Assembly: GCF_002099425.1 (NCBI RefSeq)
Contig: NW_018344015.1
Span: 7,540,001 to 7,604,000, forward strand
Source of the DNA: Phascolarctos cinereus
Lineage: Eukaryota > Chordata > Mammalia > Diprotodontia > Phascolarctidae
Reading direction: 5' to 3'
DNA: 64,000 nt
Of this stretch, positions 52,378 through 63,479 are shown in pieces. The notes beneath the pieces are model-generated. The model was not told the DNA's origin, ran no database searches, and saw only the letters and a program-made list of their open reading frames with translations. Position numbers and translations under genes: made by a program. Every line of letters begins with the position of its first letter. Position 1 is the stretch's first letter.

Positions 52378-52600
52378 TGAAATGACTTTTAATGTTTTAT
52401 TCTAAACTTAACAAACACCAAAGAAAATGAGCATTTCCATATACACATTCAAACAGAAAAACAGGATTGTATGTGAAATCACACATCTCAATTACACACA
52501 GTCTGCTTTTCTTCCTAAATATTTAAAATGTTTAAAAAGAAATTCAATATGTAACTTTCAATGCTGTTCCTCCTTGTTTCTATGTCTTTAAAAGGAGAAA
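52378..52600 (-). mobile_element. L1 3' end, antisense
   Basis: TTAACAAACACCAAAGAAAA, GAGCATTTCCATATACACAT and GTATGTGAAATCACACATCT are the same 3' end subfamily as at 12.2 and 28.6 kb. Confidence 0.65.
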
Positions 52601-52929
52601 ACCTTCAAAGAAGACCTGGGCTGATAATTCATCAGTTTTAAAATCTTTTCCCTTCGAGGCTCCTGGATAGAAGAATACACACCGGTATTATTCCACATAT
52701 CTTGGTCTGCAATTGTGTAGCCACCGCAAGAGAAGAAAAGCTATGGAGTTAGCACCTCTGCTTTAGCACAGGCCAATCCCCAGCACATTTCAACTGGGGA
52801 GTAAGGGTAGGAGGAGGCTGAGACAAGGGGGCAGTAGCATATTATCCTTTGACTGTTTTGTGGGTTTACTAACTTTGTTTCACTGCTTTAAAGATCTGTT
52901 ATTTTGTAGGTGTTGGTACTCCTGGCACT
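52601..52929. other. Unassigned sequence
   Basis: No gene or repeat recognised. Confidence 0.4.
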
Positions 52930-53175
52930 AATAAATCAGCAAGCATCACCCAATAAGCATTTTAAGTGCTTGTTCCTTCTCTCAACAAAGTTGTGAGGGA
53001 AACATATACACGTATGAGTATATACAGAATGAATACAAAATAAATACAAGTTGATTAGGGAGAGAGAGTATTTGCAGTTTGGGAGAACAGAAAAGACTTC
53101 ACATAGAAGGTTGTGCTGGAGCTGTCTTGAACAAAGTAAGGCACTCTTCAAGAAGTTCACTGTAGAACATGGTGT
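52930..53175 (-). mobile_element. L2 3' region
   Basis: ATACAAAATAAATACAAGTT, GAAGGTTGTGCTGGAGCTGT and CTTGAACAAAGTAAGGC are reverse L2-like. Confidence 0.5.
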
Positions 53176-53399
53176 TGGTGACGTATGGGCTGCTTTGCTA
53201 CTTACCTGGGCTGGCTGTCTAGGGCAAAATATCTCTAGATACTAGGGAGGCGATTCATCTGGGCTTGCTTCTATCGGGACACACAGCATGACAATGTGAT
53301 TGCTAGACTCCCTGGGCTTGTTCTCTGATGGGCAGTTATTGCTTCACCACCTTCAGTCTCTTGTTCAGTTGGGTTCCCTATACTTTTCAGGAAGTGCAA

Positions 53400-54290
53400 A
53401 GACCCTTAGCCAAATACTGGCAGAAATCTAAAAGGGGCATAGCTACATAAAGATAACAATCAAACCAGTGGAAGTTGATGAGGTAAGTGAGAGAATATAT
53501 TAAGAGAAAAGGACTCAAGGAAGAGAGTGGTGATATACCTGCTTTGAGTATTGTCCATGGAAGGTGATGCAACAAAAGAGACTGAAAAGGAACAGACAGA
53601 CCAATAAGAGAAGAATCAGGAAAGTACCTTGAAAATCCAAAGAAGAGATAGTATACAGGATGAGGGAGTGATCAATAATGCCAATTGGTGCAGAAGGGTC
53701 AAGAAGAAAGAAGATCGAGAAAAGAACATCAGAATTCATAATTAATAAATCATTGATAACTTTGGAGAAGTTTTCAGTTGAGTGATGAGGTCAGAAGCCA
53801 GAATGCAAAAGGTTGGTTAAGAAATAAATAAGAGGAAGTGGAGACAGAGAATGTAGATAGCTTTTTCTAAGACTTTGATGAGGAAGGGAGGAGATACATA
53901 GTGTGACAGTTTGAAAGGGATAGTAAGTTCAAATGAAGGATTTTTTTTAAAGATGGAAGAGATTTGGATAGGTTTGTGGACATCAAGCAAGAATCAGTAG
54001 ATAGAAAGAGATTGAAGATCAAAGAGAAGGAGAGATGATTGAAGAAGCAACCTGCAAGAGAAAATGGGGAGGAGATGGAAGAAAGCAAAGAGAAGGACCT
54101 TTGCAAAGATGTCACTTGAGTAAAGGAAGAGAGAATGACAGATGCTGTCAAAGAGTTGTGAGGTATGTGGGGATGAGGGAGGATAAGAGCATATTGAATG
54201 GTTTCTATTTTCTCAACAAAGTATGAAGTGAAGTCCTCAACAGCGAGGGCATGGGGAGGAGGTGATATGGGACACTAATCTAGGAACTCT
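53400..54290 (-). mobile_element. L2 reverse transcriptase remnant
   Basis: The minus strand reads from 54290 downwards. Open pieces at 53867-54151 (SFTQVTSLQRSFSLLSSISS..) and 53515-53739 match the L2/CR1-clade reverse transcriptase. LDPSAPIGIIDHSLILYTIS corresponds to LDLSAAFDTVDHHLLLDTLS, with the catalytic-block aspartate of AFD replaced by a glycine-bearing variant. Frames change between pieces. A dead LINE. Confidence 0.8.
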
Positions 54291-54414
54291 GCTCTTGGCT
54301 ACATGCTGATCCTCCATGTGCCTTTGACCCACATAGCCACTTGTCCCAGTGGCCTTCCCTTATCAGGATCCAGCTCCAATCACCACTCTGTCCCATTCTC
54401 AGGATCTTCATAGC

Positions 54415-54628
54415 ACAGTGGCTCTTGATCTTTTTGTGTCATGAATTCCTTGGCAATGAGATGAAACCTAGAGACCTTTCCCTACATGTGGTGGCCTACA
54501 TTTATAATTGAAGCAAATGCTAAATTTCATTTATAAGTAATGAATATAAAGATGCAACTTTTTCTCATTCAAGCTCACAGAATACCTGAAATCTATCCAT
54601 GAATTCCAGGGGGTTCTTCCCCACTCTA
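54415..54628 (+). mobile_element. hAT-like MITE, diverged
   Basis: GGCTCTTGATCTTTTTGTGT at the left end and TTCCAGGGGGTTCTTCCCC near the right end, with ATGAGATGAAACCTAGAGAC and CTCACAGAATACCTGAAATC inside. Confidence 0.55.
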
Positions 54629-54939
54629 GAAGAAAGGCAAAAAGCAAAAGTTCATCATGCTGTCAGAGATGAAGTTGATCAGGAAACTCCTGTAATCAAC
54701 GACATACATGAACAACACAAATTATTTTTTAACTGCCAAACAAGTCCTATAGACAATAAGAGTTAAAAGGAAGTAATAGATGGTTTACTGTAAATTGAGA
54801 CAGAATGAAAAGGAATTATAAGATGCATGGACATTTTATAAGGTGGTGAAAAAAATGGGAGTGACAAGTTTACTAGCAATTTATGTAATACTTCAAAGAT
54901 TATTCTTTTAATATTTGTAATTCACTTGTAAATTCACCT
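54629..54939. other. Unassigned sequence
   Basis: No gene or repeat recognised. Confidence 0.4.
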
Positions 54940-55085
54940 GATCCTGGAGTTTTTTTCTTTTCTTTTCTTTTAATAATTTGTTTATTTTTAGTTTTCAACA
55001 TTCACTTCCATAAGATTTTGAGTTTTATATGAATATAAATGCAAAACACCTTTTATACAAAGTTAGATCTAAATAATTGAAGTAA
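54940..55085 (-). mobile_element. L1 3' end, antisense
   Basis: T-rich left end, TTTTCAACATTCACTTCC and ATAAGATTTTGAGTTTTATA. Confidence 0.5.
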
Positions 55086-55429
55086 TATTTATTGTGCAGG
55101 GGTAGGTAGAACTAAAATAATTTTAAAATGACAGTTTTACCTAACTAATCTATTTATGTAATACCATCCCAATTAAATTATTTAAAAATTATCTAAATCA
55201 GAAAAAATAATAACAGGCTTCATTTGGAAGAGCAGAGGGTCAGGAACTTCAAGGAAACCAGGGGGGGAAATGTGAAGGAACTAGATTCAGTAGTGTCAGG
55301 CCTTAAACCACATTATAAGGTGAGAGCAGTGTTGAAGTATAGAAAAAATGGTGTTCAGGGTTTTTATTTTGTCATGGCTTTCAAGTAATTTGATGATTTT
55401 TAACCTTGACCTGTTTACCAGGTTTCTAC
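55086..55429. other. Unassigned sequence
   Basis: No gene or repeat recognised. Confidence 0.4.
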
Positions 55430-55468
55430 CTACCTACATATCTATCTGTCTATCTATCTGTGTGTCTG

Positions 55469-55516
<48 letters not shown>

Positions 55517-55527
55517 CCTATCTATCC
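55430..55527. repeat. (TATC)n microsatellite
   Basis: About 20 TCTA/TATC tetramers with TGTC variants at the left; likely polymorphic. Confidence 0.97.
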
Positions 55528-55599
55528 CATCCCTGGTAAGCAGATATTTATATATAAAATATAGAATATGTGTGTATATTACATATATATTCTGATAAT

Positions 55600-56500
55600 A
55601 CATGCTAGTAGATCCTTTATACATTCTTCTATTTTATCCATTCTTTGACTTTGTTCTAGTGTTTCCTATCTCATACAGTCATCAATTTTTGTTTTCATCA
55701 TTCTGATTTTTAGTGAGTCCACATCTTGGATGTGTTCTTCTATCTTAAGTTCTAACTCATTTATTCTCCTTTCAATTTTTTCCTCTTGAAATCTTATTTC
55801 ATTTATAATTTCATTTTTCTTCTCTCTTCTTTCATTTTTTGTAGTCATTGCAGCCAAGTAACCTTTTTTTCTTTGAGGATTTACTTGTAGTTGTTAGGCA
55901 CTCTCTTCTAGGTTTCCTTTTAGATCTCCCCTTACCCCTAGTATTTCTTTAATTGTATTTGGTCTTTTCTTCTGTTTATTTATATTGTCAGCCTCAGTTC
56001 TTGTATGAGGACTCTGTGCTTTATTCAGTCTTCTCCACAATATTTGGATGGGTATGTTAGGACTTGCTCAGTTCTGTTACCGTTGTAATTTGGATGCTGC
56101 TGCCGCCTATATGGAATTGGGGGACTTTGTGAAGGAAATATTAGGCCTCACCCTCTGTCTCCATCCCTAGAGTCTTTCTATCTTAGTTTCTTGATGGTCT
56201 ACTAAGGGTCCTGGCCTTGGCTAGTCCTTGCCAAATGCCAGTTGGGATCCGGTTCCATCACCTATTATGGCCCTTAAAGATCCCCAGAGCAATGTTGGAG
56301 ATCACCTTCATCACATACCACCTGAAAAGCCCTCTGACACTGGTGCTCAAGCACTAGATTGGTCTTCTCTTATGCTGTGACTCCTAATGCTTCAAGACAC
56401 ACACTGCCAGGCCTTGTTTCCCTTTGCAGTGACTAATGGAGGCTAGTACTGTCTCCCACTTCTGTTCTGACAGGCCACTGGGGACTCTGGAGCTGCAGAG
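55600..56500 (-). mobile_element. L1 5' end: ORF1 N-terminus and 5' UTR
   Basis: The minus-strand ORF at 55666-55857 is a charged coiled coil (MAAMTTKNERREKKNEIINE.., IERRINELELKIEEHI, DVDSLKIRMMK) like the L1 ORF1 N-terminal half. GC-richer 5' UTR-type sequence extends to about 56500. The rest of ORF1 is cut off at the left. Confidence 0.5.
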
Positions 56501-57157
56501 GGAGAAAATATTTTAGTACCACTCCCAGGAAGGTCTAATAAAGGATATAACTAAAGAAAGTAACAAGAGCTCCCTGGAGCAAGGAGTAAAGGGAAAGTGG
56601 GAAGAAAGAGGGATAAATGTACCCACTACTGCCCAACTCTTGAAAGACTTTCTTCTGCAGGATTATGACAGCCTGACCTCTGACATGCATACTGAAGAAT
56701 ATGAAGATTTTTTAAAAAAATTCTCAGGTAGGGAGGTCGGTGTACAATATTGTCTTAATTATACAGACTAAGTGGGGATGATGATAACTTCAAAGGTAAA
56801 AATGAATATCTAGTTTTATTTTGTTGCTTTTCCCTCCTGTCCTCTATCCCCCCCAACCCCAGCCATTCACTTTTTTAAATAGATTGATGAAGGAGCACAA
56901 GCTAACTCTGAAAACTCTCCATATGAAGACAGGGATTTGGAAGATGCATCTTGGCTGATTGTTCCTCATTCTGTTCTATCATAGTGAAGACACGATTGTA
57001 AGTACAAATTCTTATCACATGTCCCATGTGCAATGCTTTGTTTAAAGATCCCTGAACATGTAATACTTTTCCTTTTAAAGGAAAACATTCTGCATGCATT
57101 TATTCCAGTTTTATAACTCCTCAAAGGACTAATCTTGTCCTATTCAATAACATGATG
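56501..57157. other. Unassigned sequence
   Basis: No gene or repeat recognised. Confidence 0.4.
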
Positions 57158-57292
57158 CAGGAATTCTTAACTTGTTTGTGAGTTTAGGTCCCTTAGGCAA
57201 TCTCGTGAAGGCTATAGATCCCTTTTCAGAATACATGTACACATACACATACATACACACAAATACTTATGGACCCCAATTAACAACCCCTG
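57158..57292 (+). mobile_element. hAT-like MITE with internal (CA/TA) expansion
   Basis: GGAATTCTTAACTTGTTTGT at the left end, GGCAATCTCGTGAAGGCTAT, then ATACACATACATACACAC and ATGGACCCCAATTAACAACC at the right end. Confidence 0.75.
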
Positions 57293-57916
57293 AACATTGT
57301 CTATCTGCTCTAGGACAGCTTCATCCTATAACCAAAGGTATGGCATACTCTTTTACTTGGTGAAGAAGAAAGAGTAAAGCAGGCAGAAAACAAGCTTTGA
57401 AGGAAAGAAATGTGTTAAAAGTTTAATAAGTAGACTAACAAAAGTTTTTAAAGGTCATTCTAAATTAGCAAGGTCTTCAGAGGGATAATTTTTTAGTGCA
57501 AAGACTGTCAGGTGTACACTAAAAACAGGAGAAAGCAGTACATATTTATGGCTAGGATCAGATTTCTCTTAATACTTAAAGCAATGGACACTGTAATTCA
57601 CTAAGCTGCTCCTGAAGAATTCTCCCCAGAATGAAGAAAGAGATCAGGCTCTATTAACATATGTTGTTGTTCATATGCATATATTCAATAAGATATTAAT
57701 AGAACTGAAAGATCTTTCAAACACACTGAAACATCTTCACATCTTCAAAGCAAGATCAGTAGCAAATTTATGCTCAATGACAGAGAATGGAAGTGTAGTA
57801 ATCTTCTTGAAGTAAAACTAAACCAACAAAAACAAACTAGCATTAAATGAGCGTAGCTTAAGAGATCAGTGATCCACAAATGAGAGGTCTTATATCTTTT
57901 GTAAATAAAACAAGCA
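57293..57916. other. Unassigned sequence
   Basis: No gene or repeat recognised. Confidence 0.4.
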
Positions 57917-58095
57917 AAATTGAGGCAGCTAGGTGGAGCAGTGGATAGCACACCAGCCCTAGAGTCAAGGGACCTGAGCTCATGTCTGGTCTCAGACCAG
58001 ACACTTGACACTAGCTGTGTGACTCTGGGCAAGTCACTTAACCCCATTACCTAACCAAAACAAACAAACAAACAAAAAAACCCCAACAAATTGAG
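57917..58095 (+). mobile_element. tRNA-derived marsupial SINE with target-site duplication
   Basis: Body is 57925-58087: GCAGCTAGGTGGAGCAGTGG, CTAGAGTCAAGGGACCTGAG, TGACTCTGGGCAAGTCACTT, AACCCCATTACC and a (CAAA)n tail. AAATTGAG flanks it at 57917-57924 and 58088-58095. Confidence 0.95.
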
Positions 58096-58254
58096 CCAAA
58101 AATAATGTGACCTAAAAAAGTAAATCAGCCTGTAGGAAGATATAATAAAAACAAAAACATTGTAATTAGAGAATGAAGGAAACAGAAGATACTTTTAAAA
58201 TATCATCAGAGTTCCAACAGTACTTCTGATACATGAGAGAATGCTTTATCCAAA

Positions 58255-58450
58255 AAACACATGATAATCTTATGAAATATTGTTGATTATTTTATCCCCA
58301 TTTAAAAGATAAAGACAGTATGTTTCAACGAAGTTGTGACTTATCCAAGGTTACACAATATTACAGGCAAATGAGTTAAGTGACAGAGCCAACACTTAAA
58401 CCTAGCTTTTGACTTCTAGTCTACTGCTTGTTCAACTATGTTAAGCTACC
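58255..58450 (-). mobile_element. MIR/Ther-1 CORE-SINE
   Basis: TTTATCCCCATTTAAAAGAT, GTGACTTATCCAAGGTTACA, AGAGCCAACACTTAAACCTA and GTCTACTGCTTGTTCAACTA. Confidence 0.75.
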
Positions 58451-59324
58451 TATGAGATATAGGTACTTACTCGCTAAGGTAAAAGACAGCCTTGTAATTC
58501 ACAGTGCACACTTACAGCTGATTTACCCCTAACTGATGCAATGGAAACACCAATTAGCTGTACATTTCTCAATGCATGCAATCAAATGTTATTAACCGAT
58601 ACATGAAAACGATACAAACATTTGCCTCCTTTAAGAACAAACCACCAACCAGAGTCTTAGAGGTCCTGGTAAGAGTCTTTCATAATGGTGCTCATAATAA
58701 GGTTCCTGCTTTTCCCATAAGCAGGCTGTCTATCTCTCTCTTTGATGGTCAGCTAGCAAATCTTCATCAATCAGCACTGCCTTCATATGAACACAGTCTT
58801 CTTAAATCTCACGTTTGGGAATGCAGGAGCTTGTCCCAGTCTTGACCTAGAAGCAGGCTGTTGGACGGAGCCTCTACTAGGTTTCTTATAGTTTTTTTGC
58901 TATAGGTTTTCCTAATTTGTTTACTATTTAATTTCAATAGTGGTTCATAACCTAAACTACTGATGAAATTGAGCATAATTTTTTTTATCAGTGGTCTATC
59001 CTATTCATGGTCAGTTCACATGTTTATCAGTTTTTTAAGAATATATATGTTTATTACATCATAACATACAAGTTCTTATTGAAAAACCTTAGTTAATACA
59101 ACTTGATCCAAAAATGGAGGTTTAAAACAAAAGTTAGTTATATGAAGTAATGCTACGTTGAAAAACTTATTCTTACTATCTCAGTAAGGTAATAAAAATC
59201 ATAGGCATCCAAAAAAGTAATTGGACTAGGGAAACTTCTAGGAATAATCCCCTTTCTTTCTCTCCTCCCACAAAGGCATGGTAACACAAGTTAGCACCTC
59301 AGTGTTAGAAAAATATCTGGGATA
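58451..59324. other. Repeat-poor unassigned sequence
   Basis: No gene or repeat recognised in about 870 bp. Confidence 0.45.
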
Positions 59325-59448
59325 GTGAAGGGGTTAAATGATTTGCCTGTGATCACACAGTTAACATGCATGAAAGGCAGAACTTGAACCCAGATCTTTC
59401 TTACTCTAAGCTCATCCCTTTGTCCACAAAACCAGTCTGCCTCTCTCT
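59325..59448 (-). mobile_element. tRNA-derived SINE
   Basis: GGGGTTAAATGATTTGCCTG, GATCACACAGTTAACATGC, GGCAGAACTTGAACCCAGAT and ACCAGTCTGCCTCTC. Confidence 0.75.
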
Positions 59449-59607
59449 TTATAGCAAAGGGAAGTGAAAAGTTATCTACTCATAATAAGTGGCTGATTAT
59501 ACATTCAGTTGATAGATTCCTGAACATACTGCAAGATGGGTCAAACAACAGGTTTAGAACAATAATTTGTGAACCTGAAAATACTATATAAATATAAGCT
59601 GTTATTA
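59449..59607. other. Unassigned sequence
   Basis: No gene or repeat recognised. Confidence 0.4.
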
Positions 59608-59728
59608 GTCATGATGAGTTCTCATTCTGGCTTTACTGCTAATTGACTATGACATCCAGCCATTTGGCATGTCTTTTAATATTTCTGTCTCTCAATTTTG
59701 TTGTCAATAAAATAAGGCGAAGCTAATG
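59608..59728 (+). mobile_element. MIR-type SINE fragment
   Basis: CATTCTGGCTTTACTGCTAA, TTGACTATGACATCCAGCC and TTGTTGTCAATAAAATAAGG. Confidence 0.55.
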
Positions 59729-60107
59729 TTGGTGAACTTGTTTTCCCTCAGGTAAGGGAGTAACTGGAAAAGGAATAAACATGTGTTCCAGGTCATTAGG
59801 TATGGGGAAAAAAAACCAAACAAACCCAGAATAGTTTCTGTCTCAAGCCACCTGGATTGTATTTTCACCTCCCTGTGACTCTAGGTTTCAGGAAAGTGTG
59901 AAGAAAGAAAAGAGAAATATAAAATGGAAAGGGGTACAGTAGAACGGGTAAAAGGAAAGAGAAGAGAATAGGAAAATGAGTGGAAAGGATGGTTCTGAAG
60001 TAGCTTACACTTCTTCAGAAAAATAGGATTACTGTTATATACACCCTGGGAAATTAGTGTAATATAATGAGTTTATTTCCTACAAGTTCTTTTCTCTTTT
60101 GTATCAT
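59729..60107. other. Unassigned purine-rich sequence
   Basis: G/A-rich tract near 59885-59990; no gene recognised. Confidence 0.4.
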
Positions 60108-60300
60108 ACGATTTAGAACTAGAAAGAACCTAGAGATCATCTATGCCAATCCCCTAATTTTAAACCTAGGGAAATTGAGGCCCAGAAAGATTAAGTGATT
60201 TGCCCAAGGTCACACAAGTGACAGTGTAAGGATTTAAACCCCAGGGTTTCTAACTCCAAAGCCAATATATTTTTTAAACTACACTACACTCCTTCTTGTG
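60108..60300 (-). mobile_element. SINE with L3/CR1 tail
   Basis: GATTTAGAACTAGAAAGAAC, CTAGAGATCATCTATGCCAA, AATTGAGGCCCAGAAAGATT and TTGCCCAAGGTCACACAAGT. Confidence 0.85.
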
Positions 60301-60774
60301 GGAAAACTATAAATATTACCTATTGCTTTTCATATGAGACACAAACATTAACTTTTTCTATCATACCATCCAAATGAGTTAATTTGTATTCTAAATAATT
60401 TTAATTTAAAAAAAGTATTACATTGAATGTGATTAAAATTACTAAGACATAGATATAAAACATTAGATTTAACTCATGCATAAAAATTATTCATATTTTG
60501 GCAAAAATGAGAGCTTAATGTTATTGGTGAATATAAGTATTATTTGAAGATATAGTTATGAAAAATTGGTCATCTAACAAAATTTGGTATATAAAATCTA
60601 ATTTTAAAAATTGCAAAAATGCTGTGTTCCCATAGCTATATGCAGACGTGATTTCTAAGTGGTTTTCAGCAAATAAATTAAGTTATATTGAAGATTTGAC
60701 TAGCATTATACTTTGTCTTACTCATGCCAACAAAATAATATCTAAAATAAAACCTCTAAAACAAGTGAGGTAAT
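60301..60774. other. AT-rich unassigned sequence
   Basis: No gene or repeat recognised. Confidence 0.4.
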
Positions 60775-60925
60775 ATGGTAAAGTATAAAGGTTACTGGAT
60801 GGAGTCAGAAGACCTGGGTTTAAATACCAGCTCTGTCATTAATTTACTCTGGGGCCTTTAACAAGGTATTTTCCTCCAGGCCCCAGTCTCCATTTTCATT
60901 TGTAACAAGAAAAGGCTGGACTAAA
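60775..60925 (+). mobile_element. SINE with L3/CR1 tail
   Basis: GGATGGAGTCAGAAGACCTG, GGTTTAAATACCAGCTCTGT, ACAAGAAAAGGCTGGACTAA. Confidence 0.75.
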
Positions 60926-61320
60926 TCAGGGATTCTTAACATGGGGTACTTGAATTTTAATTTTCTTAAATAATATTTATTTTTCCCAATTACATGCAAA
61001 GACAATTTTTAACATTTATTTTTTGAAACTCTGAGTTCTAAATTCTCTCCCTCTTTCCTTCCTCCTCCCCTCCCTGAGATAGTAAGCAATTTGATATAGG
61101 TTCTACATGTGTGATCATGCAAAACATATTTCCACATTAGTCATATTGTGAAAGACATGGTCTGTGTATTTTAAAACATTTTTTATAATTTTATTTTAGG
61201 AAAACTCGTTTCCATTGTAGTCTTGTGCATTTTATTTTTTATTTTATTCATTTAAAATCATGACTTCACCAGATTGCCAAAAGGGTCCACTACACATCCA
61301 GAAAAGGTTAAGAACTCCTG
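60926..61320 (-). mobile_element. hAT-like MITE split by an L1 end
   Basis: GGGATTCTTAACATGGGGTA is one end (60926 onwards). After the L1, TTTCCATTGTAGTCTTGTGC and CCAGATTGCCAAAAGGGTCC lead to the other end, AAAAGGTTAAGAACTCCTGA. It is in reverse relative to 30466 and 46222. Confidence 0.75.
60955..61165 (-). mobile_element. L1 3' end nested in the hAT MITE
   Basis: TTTTTCCCAATTACATGCAA, AGACAATTTTTAACATTTAT, CCCTCTTTCCTTCCTCCTCC, GATAGTAAGCAATTTGATAT and GTGTGATCATGCAAAACATA, a clean antisense L1 3' end. Confidence 0.85.
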
Positions 61321-62117
61321 AACCAAGTAATCTCTGAAATCCCTTCCACCTACAAATATGTGATCTAATAACCAAAGAGCTCTCCTCACTTAGCTCTTCC
61401 CTACCTCCAGTATACTTTTCTTCTTGGCTAACTTATGATTTTTTTTTCTTTGAGTAATGGAGTTCCATTCTCAGACAGTGAGCACCAAACTCTCTCTGCC
61501 TGCGGCCAGCCCACGTGGCAGAAGCTGAAAAGCCTGCTTTTGGAAAAGTACAATGATGCCTAATCAAAGGGTCTACTGCCTGATTCAGAGCAGGTGCAGG
61601 TATTCTGATTGTTTCTAGTCCCTTTATCACATGAAAAACAGGAGCCTTTCAATTGGCTACTGAGCTGGAATTAAATTTGATTTTTAATTTAATTTAAATT
61701 TAATATTTAAAAGGCATTATCTAAAAACAACATTTTTTTTCTTCTTTGCTGTTTGACTACATTTGAGTGAGAGAGACAAGTTGTAAACTTCTGAATGAGA
61801 AGAGGTGTTGGGCCCTATCCTGGCTGGGACCAACATGAGGTTCATAGGTTCTTTTCCTCTTTGTTTTGTTCTGCTTTTAGGTTAAGGAGTATTGGGGATG
61901 GCTGTGACCTTGTGAGCTTCAAAAGAAGTATGTGATCAACAGAAATATGGGAGCTAGAGTTTATTCCAGGACTTGTGGAAGGCCAAGCATGAATGTGGTG
62001 GCAGCTGAGGTCTTGTAAAACACCCTGCTTGATCCAGCCCAGTAGTAAGAGACAAGGACTCATCTGTCAGCTATGTTACATTTAAAAGTGAATTTGAAGA
62101 ACTAAATGCTTTTGAAG
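61321..62117. other. Unassigned sequence
   Basis: No gene or repeat recognised in about 800 bp. Confidence 0.45.
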
Positions 62118-62372
62118 CAAATACTAGATGGTGCAGTGGATAGAGCACTGGGCTTAGAATCAGGAAGACTTATTTTCCTGAATTCATCTGGCCTCAAGAT
62201 ACTTATTATCTGTGTGACCCTGGACAAGTCACTTAACCCTGTTTGCCTCAGTTCCTTATCTGTAAAAAGAGCTGGAGAAGGAAATGGCAAACTCCTCCAC
62301 TATCTTTGCCAAGAAAACCTCAAATGGGGTCATGAAGAGTCAGAGAAGTGAAATGACTGAACAGGAACAACT
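62118..62372 (+). mobile_element. Mar-1-type CORE-SINE, full length
   Basis: CTAGATGGTGCAGTGGATAG, TGTGTGACCCTGGACAAGTC, CTGGAGAAGGAAATGGCAAA, CTTTGCCAAGAAAACCTCAA and GTCATGAAGAGTCAGAG, ending in ACAACTACTACTGCTGC triplets. The two short ORFs over it are artefacts. Confidence 0.92.
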
Positions 62373-62984
62373 ACTACTGCTGCTCCTACTACCTACTACT
62401 ACTTTAAGTGTGAACCCACTCTTCCTCAGTACAAAGTGATAAATGGGAGTGTATGACACTCCTATCCCCTGACCCTCACCCTTTGGCTATTCAATGGCAG
62501 TGCTTCTGTTCTGGCTATATATTCATAGTAAAGAACCTTTTGTAAAAGCTAATCGATGTTAATTGATTAAATGAAATTTGGGTACTAATCATTGGCAGTT
62601 AACAGTGGGGAGAACTCAACAGAAGCAGGGCTCAAGCTGACAGCATTGAAGACATTTCCCAATCCCTCAGAGGTATGATTAGAGTCCTGAGGGGGTAGAT
62701 GTGGCCCTGCTCAGGGAGCCAGGTCATATGGAAAAGTAGGAGTTGGAATGAGGATCCTCAGAGTTTATATGGGCAGCAGAATATTTTCCAGGGAATAATT
62801 CTTTATTACTAAATTTTATTAAATTAATTCTGTTTCTTATTTCTGAATGTAGTTATTGGGAATTGTTTCATATTTATAAAAGTTAGACGGTTGACTGGTT
62901 GACTCACCACCAACACTTGACCATCTTCTCAGTAACCCCCCTCCCCCAATCACCCCGGACCAGAGATTCTGGAGGACTTAACTC
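62373..62984. other. Unassigned sequence
   Basis: No gene or repeat recognised. Confidence 0.4.
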
Positions 62985-63395
62985 TTTCATTTCTGAAACT
63001 CCTCCTTTGGGCCCAGAGCTATTCTGATTAGTGAGTGCTTTGCTATATGAGTGCCCACAATATTTAGTTAGAAACTGTGCTTCACCTTATCCTCTGGCAC
63101 TCTGGCTATCTTCCCATTATCCTGTAGTGGATATACTTCTCCATTCTTTTCCAGTTCTGGAACCATAATCAAATCAATATTGCTATCAATCCTAGGAAAG
63201 GTTGTCAAGATTGTCAGTTTATTCTATGGTTCTACTTGTTATCCTCTATGACTTGCCAAACCAAGACACCTCTCTATAGTCATCACTCCTCCTATTCAAA
63301 TGTAAGCTACTTGGAGTTAGGGATAGCCTCACCTTTTTATTCCCTATGCTTAGCATAGTAGTTGACATATAATAAGAACTTTATAAATGCTTTCT
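62985..63395 (+). mobile_element. L2-tailed repeat, copy 2
   Basis: Shares its head with 45865-46215: GTTCTGGAACCATAATCAAA, ATTGCTATCAATCCTAGGAA. The end is L2-like: AATGTAAGCTACTTGGAGTT, TATGCTTAGCATAGTAGTTG, CTTTATAAATGC. Confidence 0.6.
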
Positions 63396-63479
63396 CATTT
63401 TTAACTTTGAGCACCTGCTGGGCTCATTGTGTTAGGGTAACATACCCTTTTCATGTCCTCCTTTCACCTCACATAACCA

